Positions 53,392 to 64,000 of a DNA stretch of 64,000 nucleotides are shown in pieces (the first letter of the stretch is position 1; the number at the start of each line of letters is the position of its first letter). The notes under the pieces were generated by a model. The model saw only the letters and a program-made list of their open reading frames with translations. It searched no databases and was not told the origin of the DNA. The position numbers and the translations under genes are program-made. This DNA is from Globisporangium splendens (Eukaryota; Oomycota; Peronosporomycetes; Pythiales; Pythiaceae): assembly GCA_006386115.1 (NCBI GenBank), contig VFIW01000110.1, positions 1 through 64,000 of the forward strand. Direction: 5' to 3'.

Positions 53392-56300
53392 TCATAAACT
53401 GCGGATCTCGACTGGCGACGACGAATAGATCTTGAGCTCGAACGCATACTCCTGGGGCTCGAACGTGGATGGCAAGATCACGTACCAGCCCGCTGGAAAT
53501 CGAATGTGCTTGCCTGTGACAACGCCAGATGGGCTCCCACCGGTGTACACACCATCATCCGAGGACGCACCTGCGAACGCCATGGTCGGATTCGACGACA
53601 GCATCAAGTCGCCGTTCGACGTACTTGCAAAAATGGAGACATTGATCGCAGGTGCTGGCATGCCTGCGTACTTGGAGTGCGAGCTTTTCACGACTTGCAA
53701 TCGCACGAAAAGCTCCGACTCATGCGAGACACGGACGAGGTACTTCGGGTTGAATGTGTAACAGCCGTAATTGGAACAGCCTGCGGCAGACCCCGTTTGG
53801 AGATCCCATCTCCCTCGAATGTGCACGAACTCCATGCCGTACCCTTCTGGAGGAATCGCGCGGCAAGCCATGACGGCATTCGGTGGGTCGCTCACGACAC
53901 GAAGTGTGAACGCACTCTTCGATCCAGGCTCAAACGTTGACGGGACCAACACGAAATCACCAAGTCCCGCGAGGTCGCCGGCATCCATCTCGATCATGCA
54001 AAACCCTGGACGATACTCGCCTGAGCTGAGAACTCGCAGAGATGACGCATTCGAGAGTCCACAGAGACGCTCGCACGTATGCAATGCAGCACGCAGGTTG
54101 ACTGGAGCGCTGGCAGACGCAGCATCTTTACGCATGAACGACGCTTCCTCCAAAAATACGTACACATGACCGCACGGTGACGTGAGCCGGATGTGGTACT
54201 GCGGGTTGTTCATGAACGATGAGAAGAACGGCCGACCACCAGCCGTGAGGTCGTCCCACTCTCCTTGAATCTCCACACTACTCGATCCTGCAGTGAGTAT
54301 CTGTGGCACAGCCTGGAACGTGAACTGCGAGGTAGAAAACACGGAGATCGTGTAGTCGAGCGGTGCAAACTTTTCATACTGAGACGCGACGAGGGTCTAC
54401 AAATTGAAACAAAAAGCACAACATAGTGAGAATGATGGAACACAGAACAGCATGAGCGCGTAACACAATATCAGCAAAGGATACTCACAAATAAAGGTTC
54501 TTGGTCGGCTTCAAGGTCCACATCAAGACTCACGAGGGTGTGTGGATTATTGCTGTAAGTGCCACGCCACAACGCATTCTGACTGTAAAACACGCGCTTT
54601 CCAGACTTCCCATGGTACACATGCAGTGTAAGGAACTGCTGGGAAGCATGATCGACGTCTCGTTCCACCACCCGAACATGGCGCGTCAAGAGCACCCAGA
54701 CCGTGGTGGACGATGTCGTGGTGGACGACGACACAAACTGGTCTTCACGTTGGAATGCCAGCGAGTATTGCGGATTGAACCCAAGCGTGATCGAATCGTT
54801 TGCTGGTCCCAGCTCAACCGGCCAGTGCTCATGACACACATCCTTGAACGGGAACAACGCCGGATTCCAGTTTAGATAGATACTCTCGTAGTACTTTTTG
54901 ACCGAGTCCAAGTCGATCCAGAACAACCCATCATCGTCTGCTTCCACGTGTGCACCAGCGACGTCGCCACCGCGTGAATCAGATCGATAAAACTGTCTTT
55001 GATATGCGCGCAGCTCGTCTCCGACCGCACTCTGCCAACATGCTTCGTCCCGCTGCGAGAACGGTCCTTTCCAACTCATCTTTCGCCACGGGTTCTTCAA
55101 TTGCAACAAGCGCTGCTTTCGCTCACTCCCATCTTCAGCAGAGGTCGTGACGACTTCATATACATTGAGTACTGCGTACACATGCATCGGCACGAGTCCG
55201 ATGCGTTTCGCTTCCTCTTTCTCGATGTCGCCCGTCGACATCGTGATAATGCAATCGCCGTAATGAAATGCACTCTTGAGTTGCTCCCAGAGTCGATCTT
55301 CTTTACGCGAATCGCTGATGAGATCTGTGATAGCAATACGCTCGGGGATCCAACCCGTAAGCGCAAATAGATCGATGCCCGAGTTGCCACCAGGAAAGTC
55401 GTACCCACCGTTGAGTTTCAGGTACGCTTTCTCGATCAGACTGACCCAGAGTTCATTCTCCTGAGTCGTGCACGAGGATAGCAGCTGGCCCGTCGTGCCG
55501 TTCACAGGGAGCAGGTCGTCGATCACCACCTTTCGAGGCACGCCGTTGGCCCACAATTTCACGACGTACTTGCCGCACGGATTGTACACGGGCGTCTTCG
55601 TGACTGGGTCCACCGGGTATATGATATTGGTGATCAGCGGTTTCTTGAAGCGCTGCTCGTACGCAGCAGTGATACACAACGAAGCGACGAACGAGCAATC
55701 AGTCACGATATCTTGTTTGACGACCTGCGGGTTGATATTGGCGATCATGACAGGAGGTTTCCCACACAGCTGGGAAAATTCACTCGGTCGCATCCACTTA
55801 GCTCCTTTCCGGAGCTGCTTGGCGGACAACGGCACTTCGCCATCAGGATCTACGAACAACGTCGGCGTCTCAAACTGTTCTTGGGTGTCCAAATCGTCAA
55901 GCCAGGGAACAAACAAATGACCGTTGATCAAAGACGAGCGACGGAGGACGTCCAGTTCTTGCGGCGTGTACGCTGTGCCGGACTTGGACTCGGAATCATG
56001 CGCTGTCGCAGGAGTCACCATCACGAAATTGCTCCCTGCGGGTGAAGCACTGGCTGCATACGCTGGTAACACGCTCAGATTCTTTGTCGCCGACAGCAAC
56101 TCGTCATCGACATCGGCCGGCGGTTCGGGCCATTCCAACGAAGAAAAGCTGACACGCGGGTTCAGGAGTTCAGAGGACGGTGGGGGAGACACCATCTGAT
56201 AACATGGCGCATGCACAGCATTCGATTGACTCGCTTTCAGCTTCGACACGTGCTCGATAATATACTCAATCTGCTCTTTCACAGCCGCCTTGGACGCTGA

Positions 56301-56696
56301 GTCTTCGGCCGGGAACGCCGAGTACGCCTTCATGTACCAATCGCCGGCGACCAAGTACGCCTCAACGACGTCGTCTGCCTGAGCAGCGTCGTTCGCTTCT
56401 TCCTTGAGCTTCGCCCGCTCGTTCTCCTCCATGGCGCGGGCGAGCGCGTACGTGCTCGTGGCCTCGAGCTTGTCGACGCGCTCGCGCAAGCCCTGGATCG
56501 CGTCCTGCACGAGCTGCCGCTTCGCCGCCGACTCGACGATCGCGAGGCGCGAGAGGATGCGGATGGCGTCCTGGAACTGCTGCACGGCGCGCAGCAGGTC
56601 GCCGTCCTCGCGCTCGAGGCTCTTGCCGCGCTCGGCGCTCGCGAACGCGTCCGCGTAGAGCTGCTCAGCCGAGGGCATCCGCCGCGGCGGGTCCAT
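53392..56696 (-). CDS. CAPN7: Calpain-7-like cysteine protease with MIT domains, 2 exons
   Basis: Exons on the minus strand are 56696-54489 and 54396-53392, 1,070 aa. Two MIT-like three-helix domains come first (AEQLYADAFASAERGKSLER, then AYLVAGDWYMKAYSAFPAED), which in CAPN7 bind ESCRT-III. The calpain core has the triad: Cys in IVTDCSFVASL, His in LVPMHVYAVLNV and Asn in LKNPWRKMSW. Then two C2-like calpain beta-sandwich domains follow (FLEEASFMRKDA, GDFVLVPSTFEPGSKSAF, GWYVILPSTFEPQEYAFEL). Length and layout match CAPN7/PalB, whose fungal relative acts in the pH-sensing pathway. Start is ATG MDPPRRMPSAEQ; a non-ATG frame extends upstream. Confidence 0.93.
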
Positions 56697-57776
56697 CCTT
56701 CCTTCCCTTGTTATTATAGTGACAACATCGCAACATTGGAAGAGGGAGGCGTACCGTGGGTGCTTGGAGAGTGCCCCCTCCCTCACTCTTCACACCGAAT
56801 TTTGGTATCCGGATAAAATACGTATACCAAATGCTGAGATATCGGGATGATGGTACTCTGTGAATGTCCGTAAATAACGGTTTTATATACGGTCAGTCGT
56901 CTTTCATCACAAGAGATGAAGCCGTCTTGAACTCTGCTCGACTTGACGTCGTTTGAGAAAGCAACAGAGCACAGCTAGCTTTCGACTGAGGTCCGGACGC
57001 GGTAGCGCTGAGGCGAGCGTGTCCGGACGGTGTCGACAGTCTATTGGTGCTCGCCCGTTTTGTTCTATCCGATTAGCAGCCATATGCACAGATTATTTTA
57101 TGCCAACGACGGTGAAGTCCATATGGTCTGAACTGTGAATCCTTTCGCATAGACAAGGATGCAGCGGTACTAAATGCGCCGATTTCATTCGGGTAGAAAG
57201 CCTCAGAGACTCATAGTCATGTCTGCTAGACTAAATGCATGCCCAGTATTATAGGTAACCTGACCAGATGCACGCATGCTATTGCTTCCCTTCACCAAAC
57301 ATGGTTGCATCGATGGCGTTGGTCCGTGTCTGTCGATTGTCTGAACGCCGCGACAAAGACAAATGATTTATTGGCTCTGGTGCTGCAAAAGTGCCGCAAC
57401 GAACCTTTGCTGTAAAATTTCCTAGTGCGACACAGCAGTAACAGGAGGTTGGTCGATTGCTCACTGACTGAGGAATGATGTGATGGTGACAAATTGATAA
57501 CTCCGCGCTACAGCAGCATCACTGTCGAGTGATGGTCTGTCAAATGTCGGCTTCATGTACCCATATGCAAACTTCAACTTGCAGTGTGCACACAAAAGAG
57601 TGATGGTCAGTGAACATTCTGCAAGCACAACTTCATGGCATTCAAGCGTGGAGACATCGAAAATCTCAACGGAACGTACATGCGATCTCGTTGCTTCGCT
57701 GGCATAAACTCGCTGAGCATTTGTGGTATCTCGCTAGTTTGGAGCGAGGTATAGATGAGTAAACCCAGATTTCGCA
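56697..57776. other. Intergenic stretch with small inverted repeats
   Basis: AT-richer than the flanking genes. Holds ATTTGGTAT-like inverted repeats (56800-56832), CCGTAAATAACGG, and a repeated GTCCGGACG word near 56991 and 57020. Open frames are short and unconvincing. Confidence 0.45.
56801..56831. repeat. Inverted repeat TTTGGTAT ... ATACCAAA
   Basis: 8-bp arms around a 15-bp centre, 105 bp upstream of the calpain-7 start codon. It could be a promoter operator or a mobile-element remnant; nothing decides. Confidence 0.6.
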
Positions 57777-58001
57777 TCAAAAATGCAATAAGGCGTTTCG
57801 CACGTACTCTGTCATTGCGATGTAGCCACGGTTCTTGGGATCCGCGTCTTGGAAACTCGGATGCAATTCGCGCCGCGCTTCAACATCTTCACCAAGGCAA
57901 GAGCGAAAGCGACGCAGCTCCTTACACATTTGGTGAGGTGTCTGATCTCTTGACGATGGCTTGTCCCTTTGCTTTTCTGCTCTCCACTGCAAACTATGCA
58001 A
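57777..58001 (-). pseudogene. EF-hand fragment
   Basis: The minus-strand frame from the ATG in HQMCKELRRFRS to the stop at 57777 contains LGEDVEARRELHPSFQDA and then the loop DPKNRGYIAMTE: Asp1, Gly6, Ile8 and Glu12 of a canonical EF-hand, followed by YVRNALLHF. No start signal, partner EF-hand or splice-consistent extension is seen. It reads as a remnant of a calmodulin-like or larger EF-hand gene, or a stray exon. Confidence 0.35.
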
Positions 58002-58211
58002 AAAACAACGGACATCAACGACTCAGTCTTCGGTTGAAATCGAGGGCTAGGTCGTTGATATCCGTTGTCTTGCACACTTTATTGCCTAAATTAGCACATC
58101 ACAATAACCGAGGATGAGTTTCAGATCGCCGAAATGGACACTTTGATGGGTTGTCTGGAACACTATTCATTGATCTTCGTCGCAATCACAGGTCTTTTAC
58201 TTTATCATTCG

Positions 58212-61200
58212 TCATGCGTCTAGATTCCCGACAGCTTTGCTGGATTCGACCAGCGATTGGAAAATCGTTGGCTCCTTGCTGTTCAAGAGAGCTGCGGGTG
58301 TGTCGAACTCTTTCACTTCGCCTGCATCGAGCACCAAGATCTTGTCGCTGTCGAGGATCGTCTCGAGGCGATGCGCGATGCAGAGCACGGTCTTGTTTCC
58401 GCCACCAAAGCTTTCTTTGACCGTGAGCTGGATGAGCTTGTCGGATTCCTGGTCCACATTCGCTGTAGCTTCGTCCATGACGATCACCTTGCTCTCACGA
58501 ATCAACGCACGGGCGATACACAACAGCTGGCGCTGACCTACAGAGAGGTTGTCGCCCTTTTCCGCGACTTCGTACTCGAGTCCTTTCCCCCATGCACTCA
58601 CGGTATCGTGAAGATGTACTTTCCGGAGCACCTCCCAAAGTTCCACGTCGGATTTTTCAGCGAACGGGTCCAAATTCATGCGCAAGGAGCCACTGAAAAG
58701 CATCGGATCTTGCGGGATGATCGTCAGCTTGGATCGCAGCTGCTGCACCGTGATCGTCGAGATATCGACACCATCGATCACCACTCGACCAGCAGTACAC
58801 TCTACGACGCGGAACAACACGCTCATCAAGCTGCTCTTCCCCGAGCCCGTGCGGCCGCAGACACCAACTTTTTCGCCACTTGTGATGGAGAACGAGACGT
58901 TTTTCAGCACCAGTTCGAGGTCGTCTCGGTACCGCATCGTCACATTCTCGAACACAACACTCCCGCTTCGCGGCCACTCGGGTGCGAGGAGCTCCCGGTT
59001 CGTTGGCGAACATTTGTAGCCCTCAGCATCCAAGGATTCGTAGTGTGCGATCCGCTCAAAGCACGTCATGATGTTTTCCGTCATCGTCACAAGCGTCGTC
59101 ATGCGCTGGAATGACGACGTCAACTGAGCAGCGTACGTCAACCCAAGCCCTGCAACCGCAGCGCCAAGACTCTCCTTCGTCGCGACGGCCAACAGCGCGA
59201 CGGATGTAATGATCGAAGACACGAGCCAATCGGTGCGCATCGCAAACCACCGCGAGGATGACTGAAACGCGAAAAAAAACTTGGCGTTGTGGTTCAGCAA
59301 CTGTTCGCATTTCTGCAGGAACACATCGCTCATCTTGTACGACCGAATCGTTTCAATGCCATGAATCGTCTCCGACACCAAATTGAGGAACGGCGAACGC
59401 GTGATGCCATCCAAGCGCTTCAGTTCACGGGCCGATGCCTGGTACACACGCGTCACAAACACAAACACAAAACCGAGTGGCAAGTACAGGATCAACACAT
59501 ACGGGTTCGTCGCTGCACAAACAAGGAACGCCGATGAGATCTGGAATAAATACAGCAGCATCCACATGCTGAAGTATGGCAACGGGTTGTCCACTTGATC
59601 GAGATCCCGGGAAAAGCGGTTCAACACTCGTCCGACGGGAGTGACGTCAAAAAACGTCGTCACGGGCGCCGACAGCACTTTCCACATGTACTTGAAATGC
59701 AAGTTCGCGGAGCAGCGCATGCACATTTCCGTGTAAAACACGCAGCGTGCAAGAACCAGAGCCGACGCGACAACAACGAGCCCCATGTAAATGCCCAAAG
59801 ACGTTCCCTGGCTGTAATGGATCGCACCGTTCGACCATTTACTGAGGAACCAGTCGCAGAAGAAAAGCGCGACTTGCGCGATCGTGAACAAGAACAGGAT
59901 CGTTATGCCGACGACGAAGCCATTCCATCCGCAGCAATCCAGGTATTTCACATACGTTCTCCAATTGACGGATCCAATCAGTCGATCTTCTTCGACGATC
60001 AGCTTCTTCTGCTTCGAGTCCTTTGTCTCGTCTCCTGTGGTTTCGATGCGCGAGGTAGCTATTTTCTTGCTAGCTTTCTTGACGTTGCGTTCTAAAGCAG
60101 AAGCATCGTCTTCGTTCTCCATATTATCATCTTCTCCCTCAGCAGTGGATGCATTTTTACGTGGCGACTGCGCCAAGAACGGGAATTCACCTCTTAACTC
60201 GCCTAGCGTGCCGTCGCCGATGATTCGTCCGCCCGACATAACGAGGATGCGATCGGCGTATTGCAAAAAATGATAGTGCGAGTTCAACACAAGCAAGCGC
60301 GTCTTCTCCTTCGCGATGCCGTTGAGTCCATCCGCAAAGACCGAGTTCGCGACGTGCACATCCAGAGCGCTCAGCGGGTCGTCGAGCATGAGGAAATCGC
60401 AGCGACGCACTCGGTACATCGCGCGCGCAATACTCACTCGCGCTTTCTGGCCGCCACTCAAGTTGATGCCTCGCTCACCAATTTCTGTGGCATCCCCCTG
60501 CTCGAGCATCTCAAAGTCAGGCACCAATTGGCACGCGGATACCACATTCTGGTAATGCGTCGCGTCAAAGCGCTCTCCGAAGAGAATGTTCTCGCGCAAG
60601 GTCTGATTTTGAATCCACGGCTGTTGACTTGAGTACGCGAATGCGCCGTGCACGTCGCGCTCGCCCCTCGTTTGCAGCATTTCTCCAAGAATCGCGTTAA
60701 TGAGACTCGACTTGCCGCTCCCGACAGTGCCAACAATCACTGTCAGTGTGCCAGGTTTGATCGTAAGATTGATATCTGACAGGTTCGACGACTCGGCGTT
60801 GTGCAGCCATTGGAAATCGGCATTGCGAATAGAGATTTTCTGCTGCAATTGCGCACATTTGCTGTCGTCGTCGTGCTGCTTGTCTTCGACTTCGTCAGCG
60901 ATCAGGAAATCCGAAATGCGCTTTGTGGACGCCGCTGCTTCCGAGACGTACACTGTCGCGTTCGCAAAGATACTGAACGGCATCTTGCAAGCATTCGAGA
61001 GCGCGAGGATCACAAACGCCGTCGCGACATCCAGCGTTTTACCCAAAAGAATGTACGTGAAGAAGCACACGGCATTCAAGAACGACGGCGCGAGAAACAT
61101 CAGCACGGCGTTGTACAGTCGCAAGTAGTTGTACTGCCGCATGAGCGCGATCTCGCTGTCGCGCACAGAGCGGATCTTTTCGCTGATCGAGTTTTCCCAT

Positions 61201-62240
61201 CCGTAGAACTTGATCACGCGGATGCCCTGGAGCACTTCGTTGGTCACTTTCACGCGCTCAGCGCTCACTTTAGCGATCTGGCGTCGGTAAATGCCCACTT
61301 GGCGTGACGTCGTGAACGCGAGGTAGATGATGAGCACGATCGTCGCGGCACCCGCGAGACCCACGTACACGCCCATTTGCGTGCCGATCATGATGCACAC
61401 GACGGTGAGCATGATCGGCGAGATGACGCTCCAGAGACCGATGCTGTAAGCCTCGAGAAGCCGTTCGCTGTCGACGCTCGCGAGCGTGACGATCTCGCCC
61501 GAGTTCATTGTGCGACGCGCGGTCGCCGAAAGCCGCAGAATCTTCTGGTACACGCTGTTGATGACAATCATGCGCGCATTGCATCCGGCGCGCGCCGTGA
61601 GGAACATACCCGAGTTGATCGCGATCGCGCCGCAAAACGAGATGGTGCCGAGCAGACACGCGAGTCCGTACCCGGACGTGATGCCGAACACGTTCTCCTT
61701 GTCCTGCAAGTACTGCAGAATCGCCTTGATCAGCATCGGCTGGAACACTGTGAACGTCGCGCTCATGAGATGCAGCACGATCGCCAGCGTCATCGTGTTC
61801 TTCGTCGCCGTCCACAACGCGACTTGGAATCGCGGCGGCTTCGTGGACGCAGGCGTCTCGGGGTGTGTACTTGAAGACGCGATACGGTGGCGCTCGTGGG
61901 CCCACGCGGCGTCAAAGCGCGTCTGCAGGGCTTGAGACTGGTCGGCTTTCGGCAATTCCCACACATTGTCTTCCTGGAGCGGAGCGGCGAACCCGCGTCG
62001 CAGCAGCGGCTGGATCCACCAGATCGTCGTGAACGATAGCAGATTCGCCGAGTCCAATGGGCTCGCGTTCGTTGTCGCATCGTCGTCCTGAGTCCGCCCA
62101 GCGAACTTCGGCGTTGTCGATGCGGCGCGAGGGGTCTTGAGCTCGTGGAAGCTGCCGCGGCTCTCGTCGTCGCGGTGGTCGACTGGTCTCGCCGCTGCCT
62201 TCACTGCGTCATGTCCTTCGCCTTGTGCTGCGGACCCCAT
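58212..62240 (-). CDS. ABCC (MRP-type) ABC transporter, full length
   Basis: Single exon, ATG at 62240, 1,342 aa. Order: disordered N-terminus; transmembrane domain 1 (LNSADNLLSF-type start, helices about residues 145-400); NBD1 with Walker A GTVGSGKSS, signature LSGGQKARVSIARAM and Walker B FLMLDDPLSALD; linker with many Glu/Lys; TMD2 (FVVGITILFLFTIAQVALFF and following); NBD2 with Walker A GRTGSGKSSLMSV, signature LSVGQRQLLCIARAL and Walker B VIVMDEATANVD. NBD1 has Asp where the catalytic Glu would be, as usual for ABCC proteins. There is no TMD0, so it is a short MRP. Likely exports conjugated organic anions or toxins across the plasma or vacuolar membrane; the substrate is not readable from sequence. 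Confidence 0.95.
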   Translation of the reverse strand: MGSAAQGEGHDAVKAAARPVDHRDDESRGSFHELKTPRAASTTPKFAGRTQDDDATTNASPLDSANLLSFTTIWWIQPLLRRGFAAPLQEDNVWELPKADQSQALQTRFDAAWAHERHRIASSSTHPETPASTKPPRFQVALWTATKNTMTLAIVLHLMSATFTVFQPMLIKAILQYLQDKENVFGITSGYGLACLLGTISFCGAIAINSGMFLTARAGCNARMIVINSVYQKILRLSATARRTMNSGEIVTLASVDSERLLEAYSIGLWSVISPIMLTVVCIMIGTQMGVYVGLAGAATIVLIIYLAFTTSRQVGIYRRQIAKVSAERVKVTNEVLQGIRVIKFYGWENSISEKIRSVRDSEIALMRQYNYLRLYNAVLMFLAPSFLNAVCFFTYILLGKTLDVATAFVILALSNACKMPFSIFANATVYVSEAAASTKRISDFLIADEVEDKQHDDDSKCAQLQQKISIRNADFQWLHNAESSNLSDINLTIKPGTLTVIVGTVGSGKSSLINAILGEMLQTRGERDVHGAFAYSSQQPWIQNQTLRENILFGERFDATHYQNVVSACQLVPDFEMLEQGDATEIGERGINLSGGQKARVSIARAMYRVRRCDFLMLDDPLSALDVHVANSVFADGLNGIAKEKTRLLVLNSHYHFLQYADRILVMSGGRIIGDGTLGELRGEFPFLAQSPRKNASTAEGEDDNMENEDDASALERNVKKASKKIATSRIETTGDETKDSKQKKLIVEEDRLIGSVNWRTYVKYLDCCGWNGFVVGITILFLFTIAQVALFFCDWFLSKWSNGAIHYSQGTSLGIYMGLVVVASALVLARCVFYTEMCMRCSANLHFKYMWKVLSAPVTTFFDVTPVGRVLNRFSRDLDQVDNPLPYFSMWMLLYLFQISSAFLVCAATNPYVLILYLPLGFVFVFVTRVYQASARELKRLDGITRSPFLNLVSETIHGIETIRSYKMSDVFLQKCEQLLNHNAKFFFAFQSSSRWFAMRTDWLVSSIITSVALLAVATKESLGAAVAGLGLTYAAQLTSSFQRMTTLVTMTENIMTCFERIAHYESLDAEGYKCSPTNRELLAPEWPRSGSVVFENVTMRYRDDLELVLKNVSFSITSGEKVGVCGRTGSGKSSLMSVLFRVVECTAGRVVIDGVDISTITVQQLRSKLTIIPQDPMLFSGSLRMNLDPFAEKSDVELWEVLRKVHLHDTVSAWGKGLEYEVAEKGDNLSVGQRQLLCIARALIRESKVIVMDEATANVDQESDKLIQLTVKESFGGGNKTVLCIAHRLETILDSDKILVLDAGEVKEFDTPAALLNSKEPTIFQSLVESSKAVGNLDA

Positions 62241-62298
62241 GAGCGACGAATGCGGTAATGCGTGTGCTTCCCCTCAGTGCGGTAAATCTGCGAGTGGC

Positions 62299-62319
62299 GA
62301 TGCGATGCGATGCGATGCG
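62299..62319 (+). repeat. (GCGAT)n short tandem repeat
   Basis: About four copies of GCGAT/GCGATGC upstream of the ABCC gene. Confidence 0.8.
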
Positions 62320-63458
62320 TGATCTTAATAAGAATCAACTGCAAGGCACTGCCAAGAGAATGCCGCGGAACGACAGTGAGGCATCGCCAAAGGGGGATGG
62401 GCGAAGTGTCACCGATACACACATCACGCAAGCAGACACGGGCACCGACTGGACGCCTCCGCGTGCAAATGCAGCGCCTTGGTGCTCACCCACCATCCGT
62501 TTGATGAATTAGGGGTCTTTATGGGCAAATGACGCGTTTATTGGAAGAAAAATAACGGTCCTTCGCTGGGTGATGCGAGTTTGTATTTCACGGTTGTAGA
62601 GGAAGTCCCTCTCTGCAGAGCATGTGATTATATCTATATTGTTATTTATCAGACAACACTGATTTATAACTCTGCAATAATTACTAAAGAAGATCTTGCA
62701 CAATGTGATGTCTTGGATGGAATTGCGTCTGTGCACTTTGGAGGTTGAGAGAGGGTGCTTATTTTTCGTGATTGTCCCTCTGATAAAGAGCGGTTGGGAG
62801 GCAAGTGCAACTTGCACAGAGATTGATTGTTACAGACGATTTAGCAAGACACATGTTCGGTTCAGAAATTTCCGATATGTTTGACAGAAGATCCCATTAA
62901 AGATCTACAAAGAGCAATAGAGAGGCCCGTTCGCTCGCTCGCGCTGCTGCGGCTCTCATCGGGTCGGACCGCGTCGAGTCGGCTCGGCTCTAGTTGGTCT
63001 CGTCTTGCCTTGTGTCTCGTTTGTATCGGTTGTCTTAGGCTCACTGCGTCCGTCCATGCCAGTACCCCTCTGTAAGGGTCGACGGTACCATGATGGTACA
63101 ATGTACCAATATTTCGGTACATCGGAATGTTGGTAGATGATTACGACATATTTAGGAATGATTGTATGTTTGTGCATAGGTAAAGATAGGACGAGAATCC
63201 ATCTGTTATCTCAGAAGCCCTCCTGTCCACACAATATGAAGAAAAATCAGATATGAGAAAATTCAGTAAAAAATCCAGTGAAAAATCAAGTAGCACGCAA
63301 GTGAAAGAACACGAGTAGGAAGAGCCCCAAGGGGAGCAAGGACTAGCAACGAAGTAGTTGAGTTTTTTCTTAAACAGTTTTCTCAATCTCACTTCTCAAT
63401 TTACGATCAAACACTCAAGCCTCCTCACATGGGCGATGGCTACTGTTGTTGGCGCGCT

Positions 63459-63525
63459 GTGGTTGTGTGGTTGTGTAGTTGTGTAGTTATGCAGCTGCGC
63501 AGTCATGCAGTCGTGTGTTGGGAGT
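63459..63525 (+). repeat. Degenerate TTGTGTAG / TATGCAG tandem repeat
   Basis: Repeated TTGTGTAGT words pass into TATGCAG/CATGCAG words over about 65 bp. Simple-sequence repeat, no coding potential. Confidence 0.65.
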
Positions 63526-64000
63526 GCCGATGCGGTGCGTGGGTGAGTTGTGCGCGTCAGTTTGCCCGAGTTAAAGTGTCTATATTACTAGAATTAGACG
63601 AAGCGACTTCTCAATCTACCTAGAATATGACAGTGAGCCTGCTAATATACAATGAGCTGTAGTAATGTACAGTGTATCGTCTATAATACAGATTTCTATC
63701 GTGATCCGCTGAGAGAAGCAGGACATGCGACTGATCGTCTTCTGTCCTGGAGTGAAGCCAACCTCGCAGTTGTTACTTGAGGGACCTCACGGTAAAAAGC
63801 TGTGGGTTGGCGTGCATGAAACCACCGAGAGAGCGAGAGCACCGAAGCTGGTTCAGCACACACTAGGTCGAGGCTTGGCCTTCTTCAGATTGAGCACGAC
63901 GCATGGAAGACCGTACATGGGCACTGAACGTCGTGTAGATCACATGGAGCGCCGGCAATAACGAAGTCGGCGTGCGCTGTCGAAACAGACAGTCATTGCG

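Larger units (their letters stand above)
62241..64000. other. Intergenic stretch of about 1.8 kb with repeats
   Basis: Holds a (GCGAT)n run at 62299-62319, GGTAC-rich sequence at 63080-63120 (GGTACCATGATGGTAC, TGTACCAATATTTCGGTACA), an AT-rich part, and GTTGTGTAGTTGTGTAGTTATG-type repeats near 63460-63520. This looks like a decayed repeat or transposon region, but I see no transposase or polymerase motif. An open frame at 63725-63961 (MRLIVFCPGVKPTSQLLLEG) is unrecognised. Confidence 0.4.

Noticed and set aside
62900..64000. LTR retrotransposon
   Set aside because: No long terminal repeats, primer-binding site, protease, integrase or polymerase motif could be found within the window.
1..64000. 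tRNA, rRNA or CRISPR elements
   Set aside because: No cloverleaf-type T-arm (GGTTCGAATCC-like) context, rRNA core motif or regularly spaced repeats were seen by eye; a covariance-model scan would be decisive.

Overview
The window looks like nuclear DNA of an oomycete. Genes lie close together on both strands. Introns are short (about 65-95 bp) with GT..AG borders, exons are GC-rich against AT-richer introns, and several genes carry an oomycete-type initiator (TCATTYY followed by CAWTTT-like bases) just upstream of the start codon. The gene content (axonemal dynein, ARMC2, SF3B4, RRN3, VPS25, NDUFA7, SMG7-like) is eukaryotic. Species is not decided from the sequence. I saw no rRNA, tRNA, CRISPR or prokaryotic operon.

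Layout. 0.9-2.6 kb: SLC43-like MFS transporter (-). 4.8-10.5 kb: three lumazine-synthase-fold paralogues, with ESCRT-II VPS25 and a broken secreted-protein gene between them. Two of the paralogues continue in frame into long Cys-rich, metallothionein-like tails, and all three lack the catalytic His. 10.9-13.6 kb: a membrane/coiled-coil protein (-) and an HtrA/chymotrypsin-fold protein whose nucleophile position is Cys (+). 14.2-24.7 kb: an outer-arm beta-type dynein heavy chain whose linker is fused to the end of AAA4, so AAA1-AAA3 and most of AAA4 are absent. 25.6-27.9 kb: a small unknown gene and a PDZ-Tubby fusion. 28.4-31.4 kb: ARMC2. 31.6-41.8 kb: cytochrome b561, an SCaMC-like mitochondrial carrier, a kelch protein, SF3B4, a COMM-domain protein and a mitochondrial EF-hand-like protein. 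42.3-50.3 kb: SMG7-like, a neugrin/Rrg9-like small protein, NDUFA7 and an FN3-like coiled-coil protein. 50.5-62.2 kb: RRN3, calpain-7 and an ABCC transporter. The rest is intergenic.

Two patterns cut across genes. First, about ten single-base frameshifts occur between 5 and 30 kb, and all are repaired by adding one base, often in a homopolymer. None occurs in about 21 kb of coding sequence after 31 kb. Second, the dynein, ARMC2 and possibly the PDZ-Tubby gene form a flagellar neighbourhood that carries most of these breaks. This fits either local consensus error or recent decay of flagellar genes. The lumazine-synthase/Cys-tail cluster is the best candidate for an undescribed system.
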